Part shown: positions 8,115 through 17,565 of the stretch, piece after piece | Position numbering within the stretch: position 1 is the stretch's first letter | Layout of the letters: each line of letters begins with the position of its first letter | NCBI RefSeq assembly: GCF_022352055.1 | Contig: NZ_JAKRWM010000004.1 | Location: 186,001-250,000 of the forward strand | Length of the DNA: 64,000 bases | Direction: 5' to 3' | Source of the DNA: Cohnella mopanensis | GTDB taxonomy: Bacteria; Bacillota; Bacilli; Paenibacillales; Paenibacillaceae | Notes under the pieces: generated by a model | What the model was told of the DNA's origin: nothing | The model's input: the letters and a program-made list of their open reading frames with translations, nothing else | Databases searched by the model: none | Made by a program: the position numbers and the translations under genes

Positions 8115-11100
8115 TTAAGGGTCGCACGGAATAACAAAGGAAACGGTTGTTCCCTCATTGGGTTTACTGTGAATAGACAAGCCGTGACCGTACAATTGCA
8201 TCAATCGCCGATTCGTATTGGAAAGTCCAATTCCGCTTTTTCCCTTCAGGGTGGGACTTAACAGTTGATCGATCTTGTCTTGGTCCATCCCTTTTCCGTC
8301 ATCTCGCACTTCGATGAGCGCGAAGCTTTGCTGGCGAGAAATCCGAATATGAACCGTACCGCCAATATGCCTACTTAGAAGGCCGTGCTTGACGGCATTC
8401 TCGATTAGGGGCTGTATCGTTAGAGGAGGGAGAAGCAAGTGGATGTCCGGTTCAACTTCCCATACGATAGACAGTCTGTCCTCGAACCGCACTTTCTCAA
8501 TATACAAGTAGGCTTCGGCAAGCTCCAATTCGCGGGTAAGCTCAACCAGCTCCCCTGTATTTAAAAAATCAAAGCAGATTCGCAAATAGGATGCAAAAGA
8601 ATCACCCAGGTTTCGCATCTTCGCCGTATCAATATCGCTTAGCGCCATAATGGAATTAAGCGTATTGAATAGAAAATGAGGATGGATTTGGGCTTGAAGG
8701 TACGCGGCCTCCATACGTAAACGTTCATTGATGGATTGTTTCAGTGTGGTCAACGCCCGGATTCGGTATTTTAATTCCAGAGCGTCTACAGGCTTGGTCA
8801 CGTAATCGTTGGCTCCCGACGAGAATCCGGTGTAGATGTCGGCAGGCTGGCTACGCGCGGTCAGCAGCAGAACCGGAAGCTCGGATACGGAATAATGCTC
8901 CCTTACCCTCTGCGTCAACTCATAACCGGACATCTGCGGCATCATGACATCGGCGATCAGGAGATCCCACTGCTCGGTGTCCAGCAATTCCAATACCTCA
9001 CGGGCGGAATGGACCGTTGTGATGCGATACGGCTCCGTCGAGAGAATTCCGACAAGCACATTCAGGTTAACGGGGTCATCATCGACCGCCAGAATATTCA
9101 TCTTCCTGCCACTCAGAAGCGGTGGAATCAGTGCGGAGGCAGCCACCTCGTCGATTGCGGTGGCCGGAACGATCAACCCGGACGGCGGAGTAACCGTTTC
9201 ATCCGTTAGCCGGTGAAGCTGAAGCGGGTTTGGCATCGACGGGAGATCCGACGATTTCGCTAAAGGCAGATCAAAGCTGAATACGGAGCCTTTGCCCGGT
9301 TCGGAGCGAACCGACAATGTCCCCCCATGCAATTGTACCAACAGCTTGCAAATGCTTAACCCAAGTCCGATCCCTCGTCCATCGCTTATCCCGTAAGCCC
9401 CTTGTTCATAGGGAAGAAAGGCCCTCGCTTTTGTTTCCTCATTCATGCCGACCCCGGTGTCGGAGACGTAAATGATGGCTTGTCCGTTCCGCGTCTCGGC
9501 GGATACGGAAATCGTGCCTTCCTCGGTGTATTTCAAGGCGTTATGCAACAAGTTATACAACACTTGAACGAGCCTTTTCTCATCGGCCATTACCGGCGGC
9601 GTCGATTCCGGAATATTCATATGGAGTTGGACTGGCTTGCCCCCAATCATAAATTTAAGCATGCCTATAACACCGGGAACGATCGATTGAATGAGCAAGG
9701 GTTCTTGCTGCAGCACAATGCGATGCTCCTGGAGACGCGCGACATCGAGAAGATCGCCGAGCATATGCGACATGCGGCGACTTATCGTAATGAGCAGCTC
9801 CATATCCTTAACGCTGCTCTCATTCAGCTTCTCTTTCTCCTTGGTTACAACGGTCTGAGCGATATTCATAATGCCGTGCAGCGGCGTTCTCAGTTCGTGC
9901 GACGTATTGGCGAGAAATTGGTCTTTGAGCTTATCGGCTTTTTTTAACTGTTCATTGAGCTTGGTATTTTCTTTGGAATGACGGAAGTATTTTTTGAACC
10001 AGTAAGCAGAAAAACCGATAAGGGCCACAATAATATCGATAGGATAGTAAACGGTGGTAATGTCCACAGCGGACTCCGCTATACTCCATGTTAAGTTGGA
10101 CATGATTCCCAATGCGGTTATCAGCAAGAAGACGACGTCCTTGTCAGCCTGCTTCTTGAAGATCATCGTCCCTACGATATAGATAAACCAAGCGAAGGGA
10201 ATTAAATAGAAGACGAGAAAGATCTTTAAGTCGACCGTTCCATTGACCCATGAAGCGGGCGCGACCAGCAGGATTCCCGATAGGGAAACGAGCGCGGCTG
10301 TGTATGCTCGAAGCCATCCGTTTCGCGGAGGAGCAGAAGAGAGTCTTCTGAAAAGAAGAAGAATAAATTGGTTCTGCCACAGGAGGGAGAGCAATCGGAT
10401 CTTTATCGCCCATGTATAATTGATAGGCAACCATAATAAGAGCAGGTTATCATGACCGATAATCACCGCTATTCCGACCGACAGCGTTAGCAGCCCCATG
10501 GTGAATAAAGCCCGTTCACGACGATTGAAGACGAAGAGGATACAAGCGTACAACCCGTGAAGCAGGAGAACCACGAACGCAACCAATTGAAATCCGATAG
10601 AGTACCAACGGGAATAGTCTATCGCGGCTTGAGAGCTGAAGCGAATGGAGCGCGTGATCCCGCCGTTATAAGGCTCGTCGAAGTTGGCCGCACGAATAAG
10701 CAATTCGATCTCCGTCGTTCCTTCAACAGAGTAGGAAGCGGTATAGGAGACATTCTTCGGGGTATATTCCTTCGCATTCGTAGCGAGCTTGCCGAAACTA
10801 TTCGCGGTAATCCCGTTTATTTCGACTGCCGAGGAGGCTTGAATGCCTTGGAGCCAGAAGCCGACGGGCTGTTTAAGCGGATCAATGAGAATGCGCAGCC
10901 TATACGTACCATATCCGTACGAGGAACCCGAGCCATTCGCAAGCCCGCTGCTCCAATCTCCCGGAACCTGAACGTAACGAGGCTCCGCGGTCTGCTGCAC
11001 GTCCTGATGAGATACAAATTGGGAAGGGTATAACTGCCAATCGCCATTTAACGCGATCGGGGGCGAGCTGTTCAAGTCCAAGCCGCGCATGTCGAGTACT

Positions 11101-11237
11101 CCATGGACGACGCGAGGCTGATCCGATGTCGTAAACATATCGGACCAAGCCCATCGCAGACCAAGGAGAGCGAGAACGGTTAATAAAACTGCCGTTATAT
11201 TTTTTAGGGTGGCATTATTTTTTATTCGCATCATCAT
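8115..11237 (-). CDS. Hybrid sensor histidine kinase with two kinase modules and a receiver
   Basis: A 1040-residue protein. Residues 12-30 form a TM helix and about 40-205 an extracellular beta-rich DISM-like sensor. About 210-415 hold seven TM helices and a coiled segment follows. A HisKA/HATPase pair comes next, with His447 in NTSHELRTP, the N-box around Asn566, and G-boxes DTGVGM and GRGIGLGL. A receiver follows (DDD near 720, phospho-Asp763 in IADVMMP, Lys815). A second, LytS/YesM-type kinase module then has His854 in HPHFLFN, an N-box near Asn947 and DDGKGM. The stop lies two bases from the convergent WYL gene stop. It is a paralogue of the protein at the left edge. The ger operon lies 85 bp upstream on the same strand. 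The signal is unknown and no separate response regulator gene is adjacent. Confidence 0.92.
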   Translation of the reverse strand: MMMRIKNNATLKNITAVLLTVLALLGLRWAWSDMFTTSDQPRVVHGVLDMRGLDLNSSPPIALNGDWQLYPSQFVSHQDVQQTAEPRYVQVPGDWSSGLANGSGSSYGYGTYRLRILIDPLKQPVGFWLQGIQASSAVEINGITANSFGKLATNAKEYTPKNVSYTASYSVEGTTEIELLIRAANFDEPYNGGITRSIRFSSQAAIDYSRWYSIGFQLVAFVVLLLHGLYACILFVFNRRERALFTMGLLTLSVGIAVIIGHDNLLLLWLPINYTWAIKIRLLSLLWQNQFILLLFRRLSSAPPRNGWLRAYTAALVSLSGILLVAPASWVNGTVDLKIFLVFYLIPFAWFIYIVGTMIFKKQADKDVVFLLITALGIMSNLTWSIAESAVDITTVYYPIDIIVALIGFSAYWFKKYFRHSKENTKLNEQLKKADKLKDQFLANTSHELRTPLHGIMNIAQTVVTKEKEKLNESSVKDMELLITISRRMSHMLGDLLDVARLQEHRIVLQQEPLLIQSIVPGVIGMLKFMIGGKPVQLHMNIPESTPPVMADEKRLVQVLYNLLHNALKYTEEGTISVSAETRNGQAIIYVSDTGVGMNEETKARAFLPYEQGAYGISDGRGIGLGLSICKLLVQLHGGTLSVRSEPGKGSVFSFDLPLAKSSDLPSMPNPLQLHRLTDETVTPPSGLIVPATAIDEVAASALIPPLLSGRKMNILAVDDDPVNLNVLVGILSTEPYRITTVHSAREVLELLDTEQWDLLIADVMMPQMSGYELTQRVREHYSVSELPVLLLTARSQPADIYTGFSSGANDYVTKPVDALELKYRIRALTTLKQSINERLRMEAAYLQAQIHPHFLFNTLNSIMALSDIDTAKMRNLGDSFASYLRICFDFLNTGELVELTRELELAEAYLYIEKVRFEDRLSIVWEVEPDIHLLLPPLTIQPLIENAVKHGLLSRHIGGTVHIRISRQQSFALIEVRDDGKGMDQDKIDQLLSPTLKGKSGIGLSNTNRRLMQLYGHGLSIHSKPNEGTTVSFVIPCDP

Positions 11238-11321
11238 ACTAAGAAATTCGACATAAATTGCGTTGTTTCCTTTAAGCTCTTGCCTATGGAGGGCAAGGAA
11301 TGGAGGCTACCCTTAAGTGGT

Positions 11322-12434
11322 TTAAGTGGTGGAGCCCATCGCCCGTATTCTGACTTTGACTTTGACATTCACGGTCGCATCGGAGAAAGCTACTCCCCAG
11401 GCATCTTGAACCTTTTTCCAGTGGGAATACTCATAGGCTCTTGCATATAGGCCGAGTCCGAACGGATCGATTTTCGCCGCTTGGACTTTTTCGAGCATTT
11501 GTCGAATTTGATTCTGAAGCTCTTCCTGAATTTGCTTTTCCAATTCGGGAGCTTGCTTTCTAACGTTATAGTTAAATATCCGCTCGGTCATACTGATTCC
11601 CATTTTAATTTTAATATCGAATACAAAACCGCCATTCTTATAATCCGCCTTGATTTTGACTTTAATGAAGTTCGGATAGAAACTCGTGATGTTTTCCTGA
11701 AAAAACCCCTTGTTAGGCTGTTCATGAAGGTGGATCGTAAAAGGGAATACTCCCCTTGTTTCATTCTGCAAGATTCGTAACAATTTGGTTTGATCGGCGT
11801 TGAGCGTCATTTTGTATTTACCTGAACGATCTAAGAGAGCCGTACCTTTTACTTTGATTTGACCGTCTTTTTTCAGTTCTGCGAAGCTAGGGCTCATGCC
11901 TTTCTCCGTAAATTGGCGATGAAGCTCTTGAAGCGACGTTTTGACCGTAATATTCTGATCATGGGCGGTATCGATTAACTTCAACAAATATAAAGGGAGT
12001 ATCGGCTTATCTTTAGGCTTGAACTTAATAAGATCCGCAACCGAACCATCTACAAGAACGACCCGAGACATCGTCGTGTTCTTTCCGTCCCTGTACAAAG
12101 CATCGAGGAGCTTGAACCAGTCCGGGTGCTCAAGTATACGTTTCCCGATGAGCAACAGTTGTACTTTGCCGCGACTCGTCAAAGTGGTAATCATGGAGTC
12201 GAATTCTTCTCTCGATTGTCTAAGCGAGACAGCATGAACGATAGTGTTCTCTTCCTTTTCTTTCGCTTCTTTACTAAAGACCGGACTGGTTGAGGAAATG
12301 ACAAGCCGGTTCTTCTCGTCGAGATCCATTCCCAACAACAAGGAAAGCGAGATATCTTCGATATAGGTCTGATCCACGCAACCCGGAAGAGCGCACAGCG
12401 AAAGCAGGAGACAGATGAGATAAGCGCGTTTCAC
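11322..12434 (-). CDS. gerC: Ger(x)C family spore germination lipoprotein
   Basis: A 370-residue lipoprotein. The signal peptide (KRAYLICLLLSLCALPGC) ends in lipobox LPGC at Cys18, so the mature protein would be lipid-anchored in the spore inner membrane. The sequence matches the Ger(x)C family (DQTYIEDISLSLLLGMDLDEKNRLVIS near the N-terminus and DPFGLGLYARAYEYSHWKKVQDAW near the C-terminus). The GTG start overlaps the gerB stop and GGAGTGA lies upstream. It is the third gene of an A-B-C operon encoding a nutrient germinant receptor. The exact receptor type (GerA, GerB, GerK) cannot be told from sequence alone, so the symbol is generic. Confidence 0.93.
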   Translation of the reverse strand: MKRAYLICLLLSLCALPGCVDQTYIEDISLSLLLGMDLDEKNRLVISSTSPVFSKEAKEKEENTIVHAVSLRQSREEFDSMITTLTSRGKVQLLLIGKRILEHPDWFKLLDALYRDGKNTTMSRVVLVDGSVADLIKFKPKDKPILPLYLLKLIDTAHDQNITVKTSLQELHRQFTEKGMSPSFAELKKDGQIKVKGTALLDRSGKYKMTLNADQTKLLRILQNETRGVFPFTIHLHEQPNKGFFQENITSFYPNFIKVKIKADYKNGGFVFDIKIKMGISMTERIFNYNVRKQAPELEKQIQEELQNQIRQMLEKVQAAKIDPFGLGLYARAYEYSHWKKVQDAWGVAFSDATVNVKVKVRIRAMGSTT

Positions 12435-13531
12435 AAGGATTCACTCCGTCGAAGTCGATTGTATATAAGAACATAGAGGTATAGAATAGCGGGAAACACG
12501 TAAGCGAACCATAGTCCTGCTTGACCGGAGAAAATGATCCATTGATCGTTCTGATTCCATGAGGGGTGAAGGAAGAAGCTAAGCACGACGATAAGCAGGA
12601 ACAATAGGGAGGCATACCGAGCAGGATTCTTCGTTCCGAACAGAAACCCCAGGCTGAAGATCGCTCCGAACGTAAACGGAAGCCAAGCGGTCGAAAGTTC
12701 AAACAAATAAAGTGCCAAAAACAGCATGTCGATCCGTTCTAAAAAATTGAAATCGATGACTTTCAATAAGTTGAATACGGGCTGGTTATATTCCGTAATT
12801 CCGTCGGGACTGAAGAAGGCGAAGCAAATAAGGGTGACCTCCAAATAGAAGAGCAACGTAAGGGTATTGGCAATGATGACTCCGCGGATCGCCAAAGACC
12901 TTTTCTGCAAATAGGGGTATATAAAAAACACGATTTCAAAACCAAGGAAAGAATAGATTGCCGAAAATACTCCGTGAAAGATAGGAAGCCAACCTTCTTT
13001 CATAATCGGAAGCAAGTGAACCCAATGACTGTCTCCTAAAGGGAACAAAAACAGAAAGAACATCAGAATCATCATGTAAAAGACGAGCTCGCAATATCGG
13101 CCTAATATGCGCAAGCTACGGCTAGCAACCAAATAACCCGGGGCAATCAATAGAAACATGACGACATAATCCGGCGTCATCGGTAGAAACCATTGCTTAA
13201 TAAACAACATCGCCGAAGTAAGAATCGTCCAGACAAAGAAGGCGAAATAAAAAATAACGGGGAGGATTAGAATCTTCCCTACTATCTTGCCGAAAAGACG
13301 GATCATAAGCTCCGGCAACGTATCATTCGGGTATTTGCGAAAAATAAGCACGATGAGAATGCTAGCAATTACGCTCAGGCCCCATCCTAGGAAGAGGGAT
13401 ATCCATCCGTCCGTCCCCGCTTTGTCCGCTAGAATTCTCGGAAGAGAAAATACCCCCGTCCCTACTTGGCTTCCATGAATAATAAAAATATATTGCATGA
13501 ACGTGATCCCGTTCTGGGCATCTTTCTTCAA
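12431..13531 (-). CDS. gerB: Germinant receptor permease subunit, GerAB/GerKB family
   Basis: A 366-residue membrane protein with about ten TM helices, of the spore germination permease family (APC superfamily-related). The N-terminus (ITFMQYIFIIHGSQVGTGVFSLPRILADKAGTDGWIS) is characteristic. Family members form the germinant-binding B subunit. It starts at TTG 13531, overlapping the gerA stop codon by four bases. Its own stop overlaps the gerC start, so the three genes are translationally coupled. Confidence 0.93.
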   Translation of the reverse strand: MKKDAQNGITFMQYIFIIHGSQVGTGVFSLPRILADKAGTDGWISLFLGWGLSVIASILIVLIFRKYPNDTLPELMIRLFGKIVGKILILPVIFYFAFFVWTILTSAMLFIKQWFLPMTPDYVVMFLLIAPGYLVASRSLRILGRYCELVFYMMILMFFLFLFPLGDSHWVHLLPIMKEGWLPIFHGVFSAIYSFLGFEIVFFIYPYLQKRSLAIRGVIIANTLTLLFYLEVTLICFAFFSPDGITEYNQPVFNLLKVIDFNFLERIDMLFLALYLFELSTAWLPFTFGAIFSLGFLFGTKNPARYASLLFLLIVVLSFFLHPSWNQNDQWIIFSGQAGLWFAYVFPAILYLYVLIYNRLRRSESL

Positions 13532-15054
13532 GAGTCCTCGTCACCTCGATGATTTTTCTGTCTGACGGTTTGAGTGGCACCCGTGCTCTTAGGTCGCTTA
13601 AGCATCGCCCATATCGGGACGCGGATGAACATATCCTTCATCTCGGCAAATCTCCATGGAGCGAGCGGGCTCCCATAAGGCATTCCGAAGGATTCCAGAG
13701 ACACGAGGTGCGCAACTAAGGCTATTGCTCCCGTAACAATTCCGACAATTCCGAACATCGAAGCAAGAAGCATCATGGGAAACCGAAGAAGCCGAATGGC
13801 TGCACCCATGTCATAGTTGGGCATTAGAAAAGACGCGATGGCGGTAGTGGCCACGACAACGACCATAATGTTGCTGACGATCCCCGCTTGGACAGCTGCT
13901 TGGCCGATTACGATTCCCCCCACGATGCCTATGGTTTGTCCAATCGGCGAGGGTAGACGAATCCCTGCTTCTCTCATCATCTCAATCGTGATTTCCATCA
14001 GCATGGCCTCCAAGATGGGAGGGAACGGAACGCGCGATCTCGTCTCGGCAATCGAGAGAATGAGTTGTACGGGAATGACCTCGTAATTAAACGAAATCAA
14101 AGCGATGTAGAGGGCGGGCAAAAAGAGGGAAATAAATAAGGCTACAAAACGGAGGATTCGAGTAAAGGAGGCGATCATCCACCGGCTATTGTGATCATCG
14201 ACGCTTGTTAGAAAAGTGAAAAAATGAGCTGGAGCAGCCATGACGGTCGGTGATTTATCGACGACGACAATATACCTTCCTTGGAGGATATGAGATGCCG
14301 CAGTGTCCGGCCTTTCCGTCAGAATAAGCTGCGGGAAGGGGGAAAAAGGATTATCCTCGATTAATTCCGCTAATTCTCCTGTATTCATGATCGCATCGAT
14401 ATCGACCTTGCGGATGCGAGTTTCGAGCTCCTGGAGAATTTCCGGACGAGCGACATCAGCCAAATAGAGAATCGAAATTTTCGTTCTCCCTCGTCGCCCA
14501 ACGGTCAGCTCTTTGATCTTCAGCTCCCTGTTGGGAATGTACCTGCGGATCATTGCGACGTTCTGACTCCCGGTTTCCACGAAGCCTTGATGTGCCCCGC
14601 GAAGCGAGGCTTCGACGGGAGATTGTTCAACCGCTCGTTGAGGCCACCCTTGCGTACCGTAGACGGTGGCCTCCGGCTGCCCATCGACAAAAAGCACGCT
14701 ATTCCCTTGAAAAATAGCGTCCTCTACCTGTCTCCAATCGGATGCCTTATGAATACTTCCTACGCTGATCTCATCCGGGGTTTTGTAGGCCAATTCGCGC
14801 AATATGTTGTTGTGAATCGAAGCTTTATCGACCATGCCGTCCAAATATACGAGTGCCGCGTAAGTAGCGCCCTGATCCGAGTGAACCTGCCGGATAACCA
14901 AGTCGGGAGTCAGATTAAACAATTGATGAAGGTAGTGCAGGTTAGCGGAGAGCTTGTTGCTAAGAGAAGGATTTTCTTGAGAAGCAAGGGGTTTATTTGA
15001 CTTGCGATATTTGGAATGGGGTGTTCTCCTCAAGAAATTAAATATTCCAAACAC
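13528..15054 (-). CDS. gerA: Germinant receptor A subunit, GerA family
   Basis: About 508 residues. The soluble N-terminal domain spans about 50-290 (DLVIRQVHSDQGATYAALVYLDGMVD, then GTQGWPQRAVEQSPVEASLRGAHQGFVETGSQNVAMIRRYI, a GerA family hallmark). Four or more TM helices follow, including PLPALY-type and RVPFPPILEAMLMEITIEMMREAGIRLPSPIGQTIGIVGG segments. GTG at 15054 is preferred because AGGGTGATC is correctly spaced for it, while the GTG at 15063 overlaps that site. It is the first gene of the gerA-gerB-gerC operon. Expression in the forespore under sigma-G is expected from family knowledge, but I did not find a convincing sigma-G promoter. Confidence 0.92.
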   Translation of the reverse strand: MFGIFNFLRRTPHSKYRKSNKPLASQENPSLSNKLSANLHYLHQLFNLTPDLVIRQVHSDQGATYAALVYLDGMVDKASIHNNILRELAYKTPDEISVGSIHKASDWRQVEDAIFQGNSVLFVDGQPEATVYGTQGWPQRAVEQSPVEASLRGAHQGFVETGSQNVAMIRRYIPNRELKIKELTVGRRGRTKISILYLADVARPEILQELETRIRKVDIDAIMNTGELAELIEDNPFSPFPQLILTERPDTAASHILQGRYIVVVDKSPTVMAAPAHFFTFLTSVDDHNSRWMIASFTRILRFVALFISLFLPALYIALISFNYEVIPVQLILSIAETRSRVPFPPILEAMLMEITIEMMREAGIRLPSPIGQTIGIVGGIVIGQAAVQAGIVSNIMVVVVATTAIASFLMPNYDMGAAIRLLRFPMMLLASMFGIVGIVTGAIALVAHLVSLESFGMPYGSPLAPWRFAEMKDMFIRVPIWAMLKRPKSTGATQTVRQKNHRGDEDS

Positions 15055-15080
15055 AATGATCACCCTATTCTGAGCAGCCT

Positions 15081-15100
15081 GTGACTTTTAAAATAGTCAC
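15081..15100. promoter_or_regulatory. A/T-rich near-palindrome upstream of gerA
   Basis: GTGACTTTTAAAATAGTCAC has six-base perfect outer arms around an A/T core. It lies 27 bp before the gerA start in the divergent region shared with the ROK regulator. It could be an operator or part of the ger promoter; no protein can be assigned. Confidence 0.35.
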
Positions 15101-15163
15101 TTCAAGGATAGGCAAAAGGAAATGAAAACATACCCGGGATGGCTTACAGGCTCAGAAAAAGTA

Positions 15164-15192
15164 TTGGCATCGCTAATCTTTTCTGTTACGAT
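15164..15192 (+). promoter_or_regulatory. Predicted promoter of the ROK regulator/MFS operon
   Basis: TTGGCA at 15164-15169 and TACGAT at 15187-15192 are separated by 17 bp. A perfect inverted repeat starts nine bases downstream. Confidence 0.5.
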
Positions 15193-15200
15193 TGTCGTAA

Positions 15201-15222
15201 CTTATTAAAGACGTTTAATAAG
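15201..15222. promoter_or_regulatory. Perfect inverted repeat, likely ROK operator
   Basis: Nine-base arms CTTATTAAA and TTTAATAAG are separated by GACG and placed over the expected transcription start of the ROK regulator gene. ROK repressors such as XylR and NagC bind A/T-rich dyads of about this size, so autoregulation is likely. Confidence 0.6.
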
Positions 15223-15247
15223 TGCAAAGCCCAAGGGGTGAACTGAA

Positions 15248-16279
15248 GTGAATGAATTACCTACCACTCCCAAAGAGATGAAGAAAGTGATCCTTAGCGG
15301 CATACGTGCAGCGCTTCTTACGCTTGGAAGCGCAACTAAAGCGGATTTGAGCCGCCAATTGGGGATCAGCTTCCCGACCACGAGTAAGTTTCTGACCCAA
15401 ATGGAGAAGGAGGGGGAGCTTATTCTAGTCGGCATTGATGATTCCAGCGGCGGGAGAAGAGCAATGAGATATGCGTACAATCCGGAATACATGCTGGGGT
15501 TGGCAATATTTTTAGAGAAATCGGAAACGAATTACACGGTTTTTAATAGCGTGGGAGAAGTGAAGGAACAAGGTAAAGCTTCTAGCGTCCTAAGAAGCGA
15601 TATTCGGAGCTTAACGAAGCTTATTGAAGAGATCATCGTTAAATATCCCAAGATCGGTTCCCTCGCTATAGGCATACCAGGTTCGGTCAATCATGGCCGG
15701 ATTATTCATATACCAGATTACGAACAGTTTCGTCATTTCGACCTGAAGGGAACGCTCGAACAACGATTTTCTATTCCCGTCGTCGTCGAGAACGATATGA
15801 ATGCTGCCATTCTAGGTTATTACGACAATATGAATACGAAAGACAATCCTTCACTGGTCTATTTGTATTTCGGTCAGAACGGTCCGGGTGCCGGTATTCT
15901 AATCAATGGACTCGTGGTAAGGGGCAGCACCTTTTTCTCGGGGGAGGTTTCATACACTCCGTTATATGATGATCGGAATTTTCAACAAGCTTTAACCGAA
16001 GGTAAAGGATTGGAGAAAATAAATTTCCAAGAGCAAGGAATCGATGCCGTTAGCCGGTTGGTTGCTTCGTGCACGGCTATTATTAACCCTCACACGATTA
16101 TCTTCTGTCATGATGAAGTGAACGAAACCATTCTTAGCCGAATCGCTACAAGGAGCGCTGCCTATATTCCGGCGGAACATCTGCCGCAGCTAGCGATGAG
16201 CGAATTGGAGCAAGATTACTTAAACGGATTGCGGCATCTCGGGCTCCAATTGATGATTTCCGCACCCTCCATGAAATGA
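15248..16279 (+). CDS. ROK family transcriptional regulator
   Basis: A 343-residue protein starting at GTG 15248. Residues 10-70 form a winged HTH (KKVILSGIRAALLTLGSATKADLSRQLGISFPTTSKFLTQMEKEGEL). The rest is the sugar-kinase-like ROK fold (IGIPGSVNHGRIIHIPDYEQF, ENDMNAAILGYYDN, YFGQNGPGAGILINGLVVRGSTFFSGEVSYTP). The family's usual zinc-binding CxCGxxGC motif is absent, so ligand binding may differ. It lies 22 bp ahead of an MFS transporter on the same strand, indicating a regulator-transporter operon, probably for a sugar or sugar derivative. An inverted repeat at 15201-15222 is its likely operator. Confidence 0.88.
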   Translation: MNELPTTPKEMKKVILSGIRAALLTLGSATKADLSRQLGISFPTTSKFLTQMEKEGELILVGIDDSSGGRRAMRYAYNPEYMLGLAIFLEKSETNYTVFNSVGEVKEQGKASSVLRSDIRSLTKLIEEIIVKYPKIGSLAIGIPGSVNHGRIIHIPDYEQFRHFDLKGTLEQRFSIPVVVENDMNAAILGYYDNMNTKDNPSLVYLYFGQNGPGAGILINGLVVRGSTFFSGEVSYTPLYDDRNFQQALTEGKGLEKINFQEQGIDAVSRLVASCTAIINPHTIIFCHDEVNETILSRIATRSAAYIPAEHLPQLAMSELEQDYLNGLRHLGLQLMISAPSMK

Positions 16280-16301
16280 ATCACATAAACGGGGGAATAT
16301 A

Positions 16302-17510
16302 ATGGCTACTTACTTTTTATTGATTATCTACTTAGCGTTCATCAGCTTGGGACTGCCAGATTCCTTATTGGGAGCGGCGTGGCCCGTTATGCAAACTGAA
16401 TTTAACGCGTCGCTTGGCACGGCGGGTTTGTTGTTTATGATCATTGCGTCAGGTACGATCGTGTCCAGCTTAGCGAGCGGCACCGTATTGAAACGGTTCG
16501 GCACGGGAAAAGTCACTCTTGTCAGTTGCATCATGACTGCGGGCGCCCTATTAGGATTTTCCGTTTCCCCGTCGCTGTTGTGGCTGATCGTTTGCGCCAT
16601 TCCGCTTGGGCTAGGCGGAGGTTCCGTCGATGCCGGATTGAACAATTACGTCGCCTCGCATTACAAAGCGCACCACATGAGTTGGCTGCACTGTTTCTGG
16701 GGAGTGGGCGCTACTCTCGGACCGATGATCATGGCCCAATTCATCTCGGGGCAATCTTCATGGAGAGATGGCTATCTTACGGTTGCGGGTATTCAGTTGG
16801 TACTGGTTGTCATCCTGTTCCTCACGCTACCCTTATGGGATCGAGTGGCGAAAAACAGTAACGTTAGTGGAAGTCAAAAACACGAGGACTCAGATGGTTT
16901 ATCGAATGATGAGGAAGATGGACATCCTGTTAAACCCTTGCGGATGAAGGGAATCAAGCTTGCTTTGGCATCCTTCTTGTTCTACTGCGGATTGGAAGCA
17001 ACCCTAGGCCTATGGGGAAGCAGCTTTCTGGTCAATGTGAAGAGCTTGTCCGCATCTTCAGCCGCACTATGGGTTTCCCTGTATTTCGCGGGCATTACAA
17101 TCGGTAGATTCGTTACCGGCTTTATTACGTTTAAGTTGAGTAACCGCATGCTCATTCGTGGAGGCCAAATCATTGCTTTAACCGGGGCGGTGCTTCTAGT
17201 CCTGCCTTTGCCGTCGGGATTTTCGCTTGCGGGATTTATGATCATCGGGTTAGGTTTGGCGCCGATATTCCCGTGCATGCTGCATGAAACTCCGGTGCGA
17301 TTCGGGAAAAAGAACTCCCAGACTATAATGGGTTATCAAATGGCCGTAGCCTATACCGGAAGCACGCTTATGCCTCCTACTCTCGGGTTCCTGGCTTCCC
17401 ATACGACAATCGGAATTTTCCCGGTGTATATCGCGGTATCGGCTGCGGCTATGTTCCTGTTCTCGGAGAAGTTAAATGTCTTATTGAAGAGGAAACATTC
17501 CGCGTTTTAG
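16302..17510 (+). CDS. MFS transporter, sugar-type
   Basis: A 402-residue, 12-TM major facilitator protein (FLLIIYLAFISLGLPDSLLGAAWPVMQTEF at the start, LGGGSVDAGLNNYVASHY and LHCFWGVGATLGP in the N-half). This subgroup resembles the FucP-like/YfkF class often paired with sugar regulators. GGGGGAA precedes the ATG at 16302. A long acidic central loop (residues about 185-215, rich in Asp/Glu) separates the two halves. Cotranscribed with the ROK regulator. A hairpin with a T-tract follows the stop. Confidence 0.86.
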   Translation: MATYFLLIIYLAFISLGLPDSLLGAAWPVMQTEFNASLGTAGLLFMIIASGTIVSSLASGTVLKRFGTGKVTLVSCIMTAGALLGFSVSPSLLWLIVCAIPLGLGGGSVDAGLNNYVASHYKAHHMSWLHCFWGVGATLGPMIMAQFISGQSSWRDGYLTVAGIQLVLVVILFLTLPLWDRVAKNSNVSGSQKHEDSDGLSNDEEDGHPVKPLRMKGIKLALASFLFYCGLEATLGLWGSSFLVNVKSLSASSAALWVSLYFAGITIGRFVTGFITFKLSNRMLIRGGQIIALTGAVLLVLPLPSGFSLAGFMIIGLGLAPIFPCMLHETPVRFGKKNSQTIMGYQMAVAYTGSTLMPPTLGFLASHTTIGIFPVYIAVSAAAMFLFSEKLNVLLKRKHSAF

Positions 17511-17518
17511 ACGTTAAT

Positions 17519-17560
17519 AAGCAGCAGACGTCGGGTCGACCGTGTCTGCTGCTTTATTTT
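17519..17560. terminator. Intrinsic terminator between convergent genes
   Basis: AAGCAGCAGAC at 17519-17529 pairs with GTCTGCTGCTT at 17544-17554, followed by TATTTT on the plus strand. It lies between the MFS gene (+) and the GMC oxidoreductase gene (-). Confidence 0.85.
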
Positions 17561-17565
17561 GTCCG

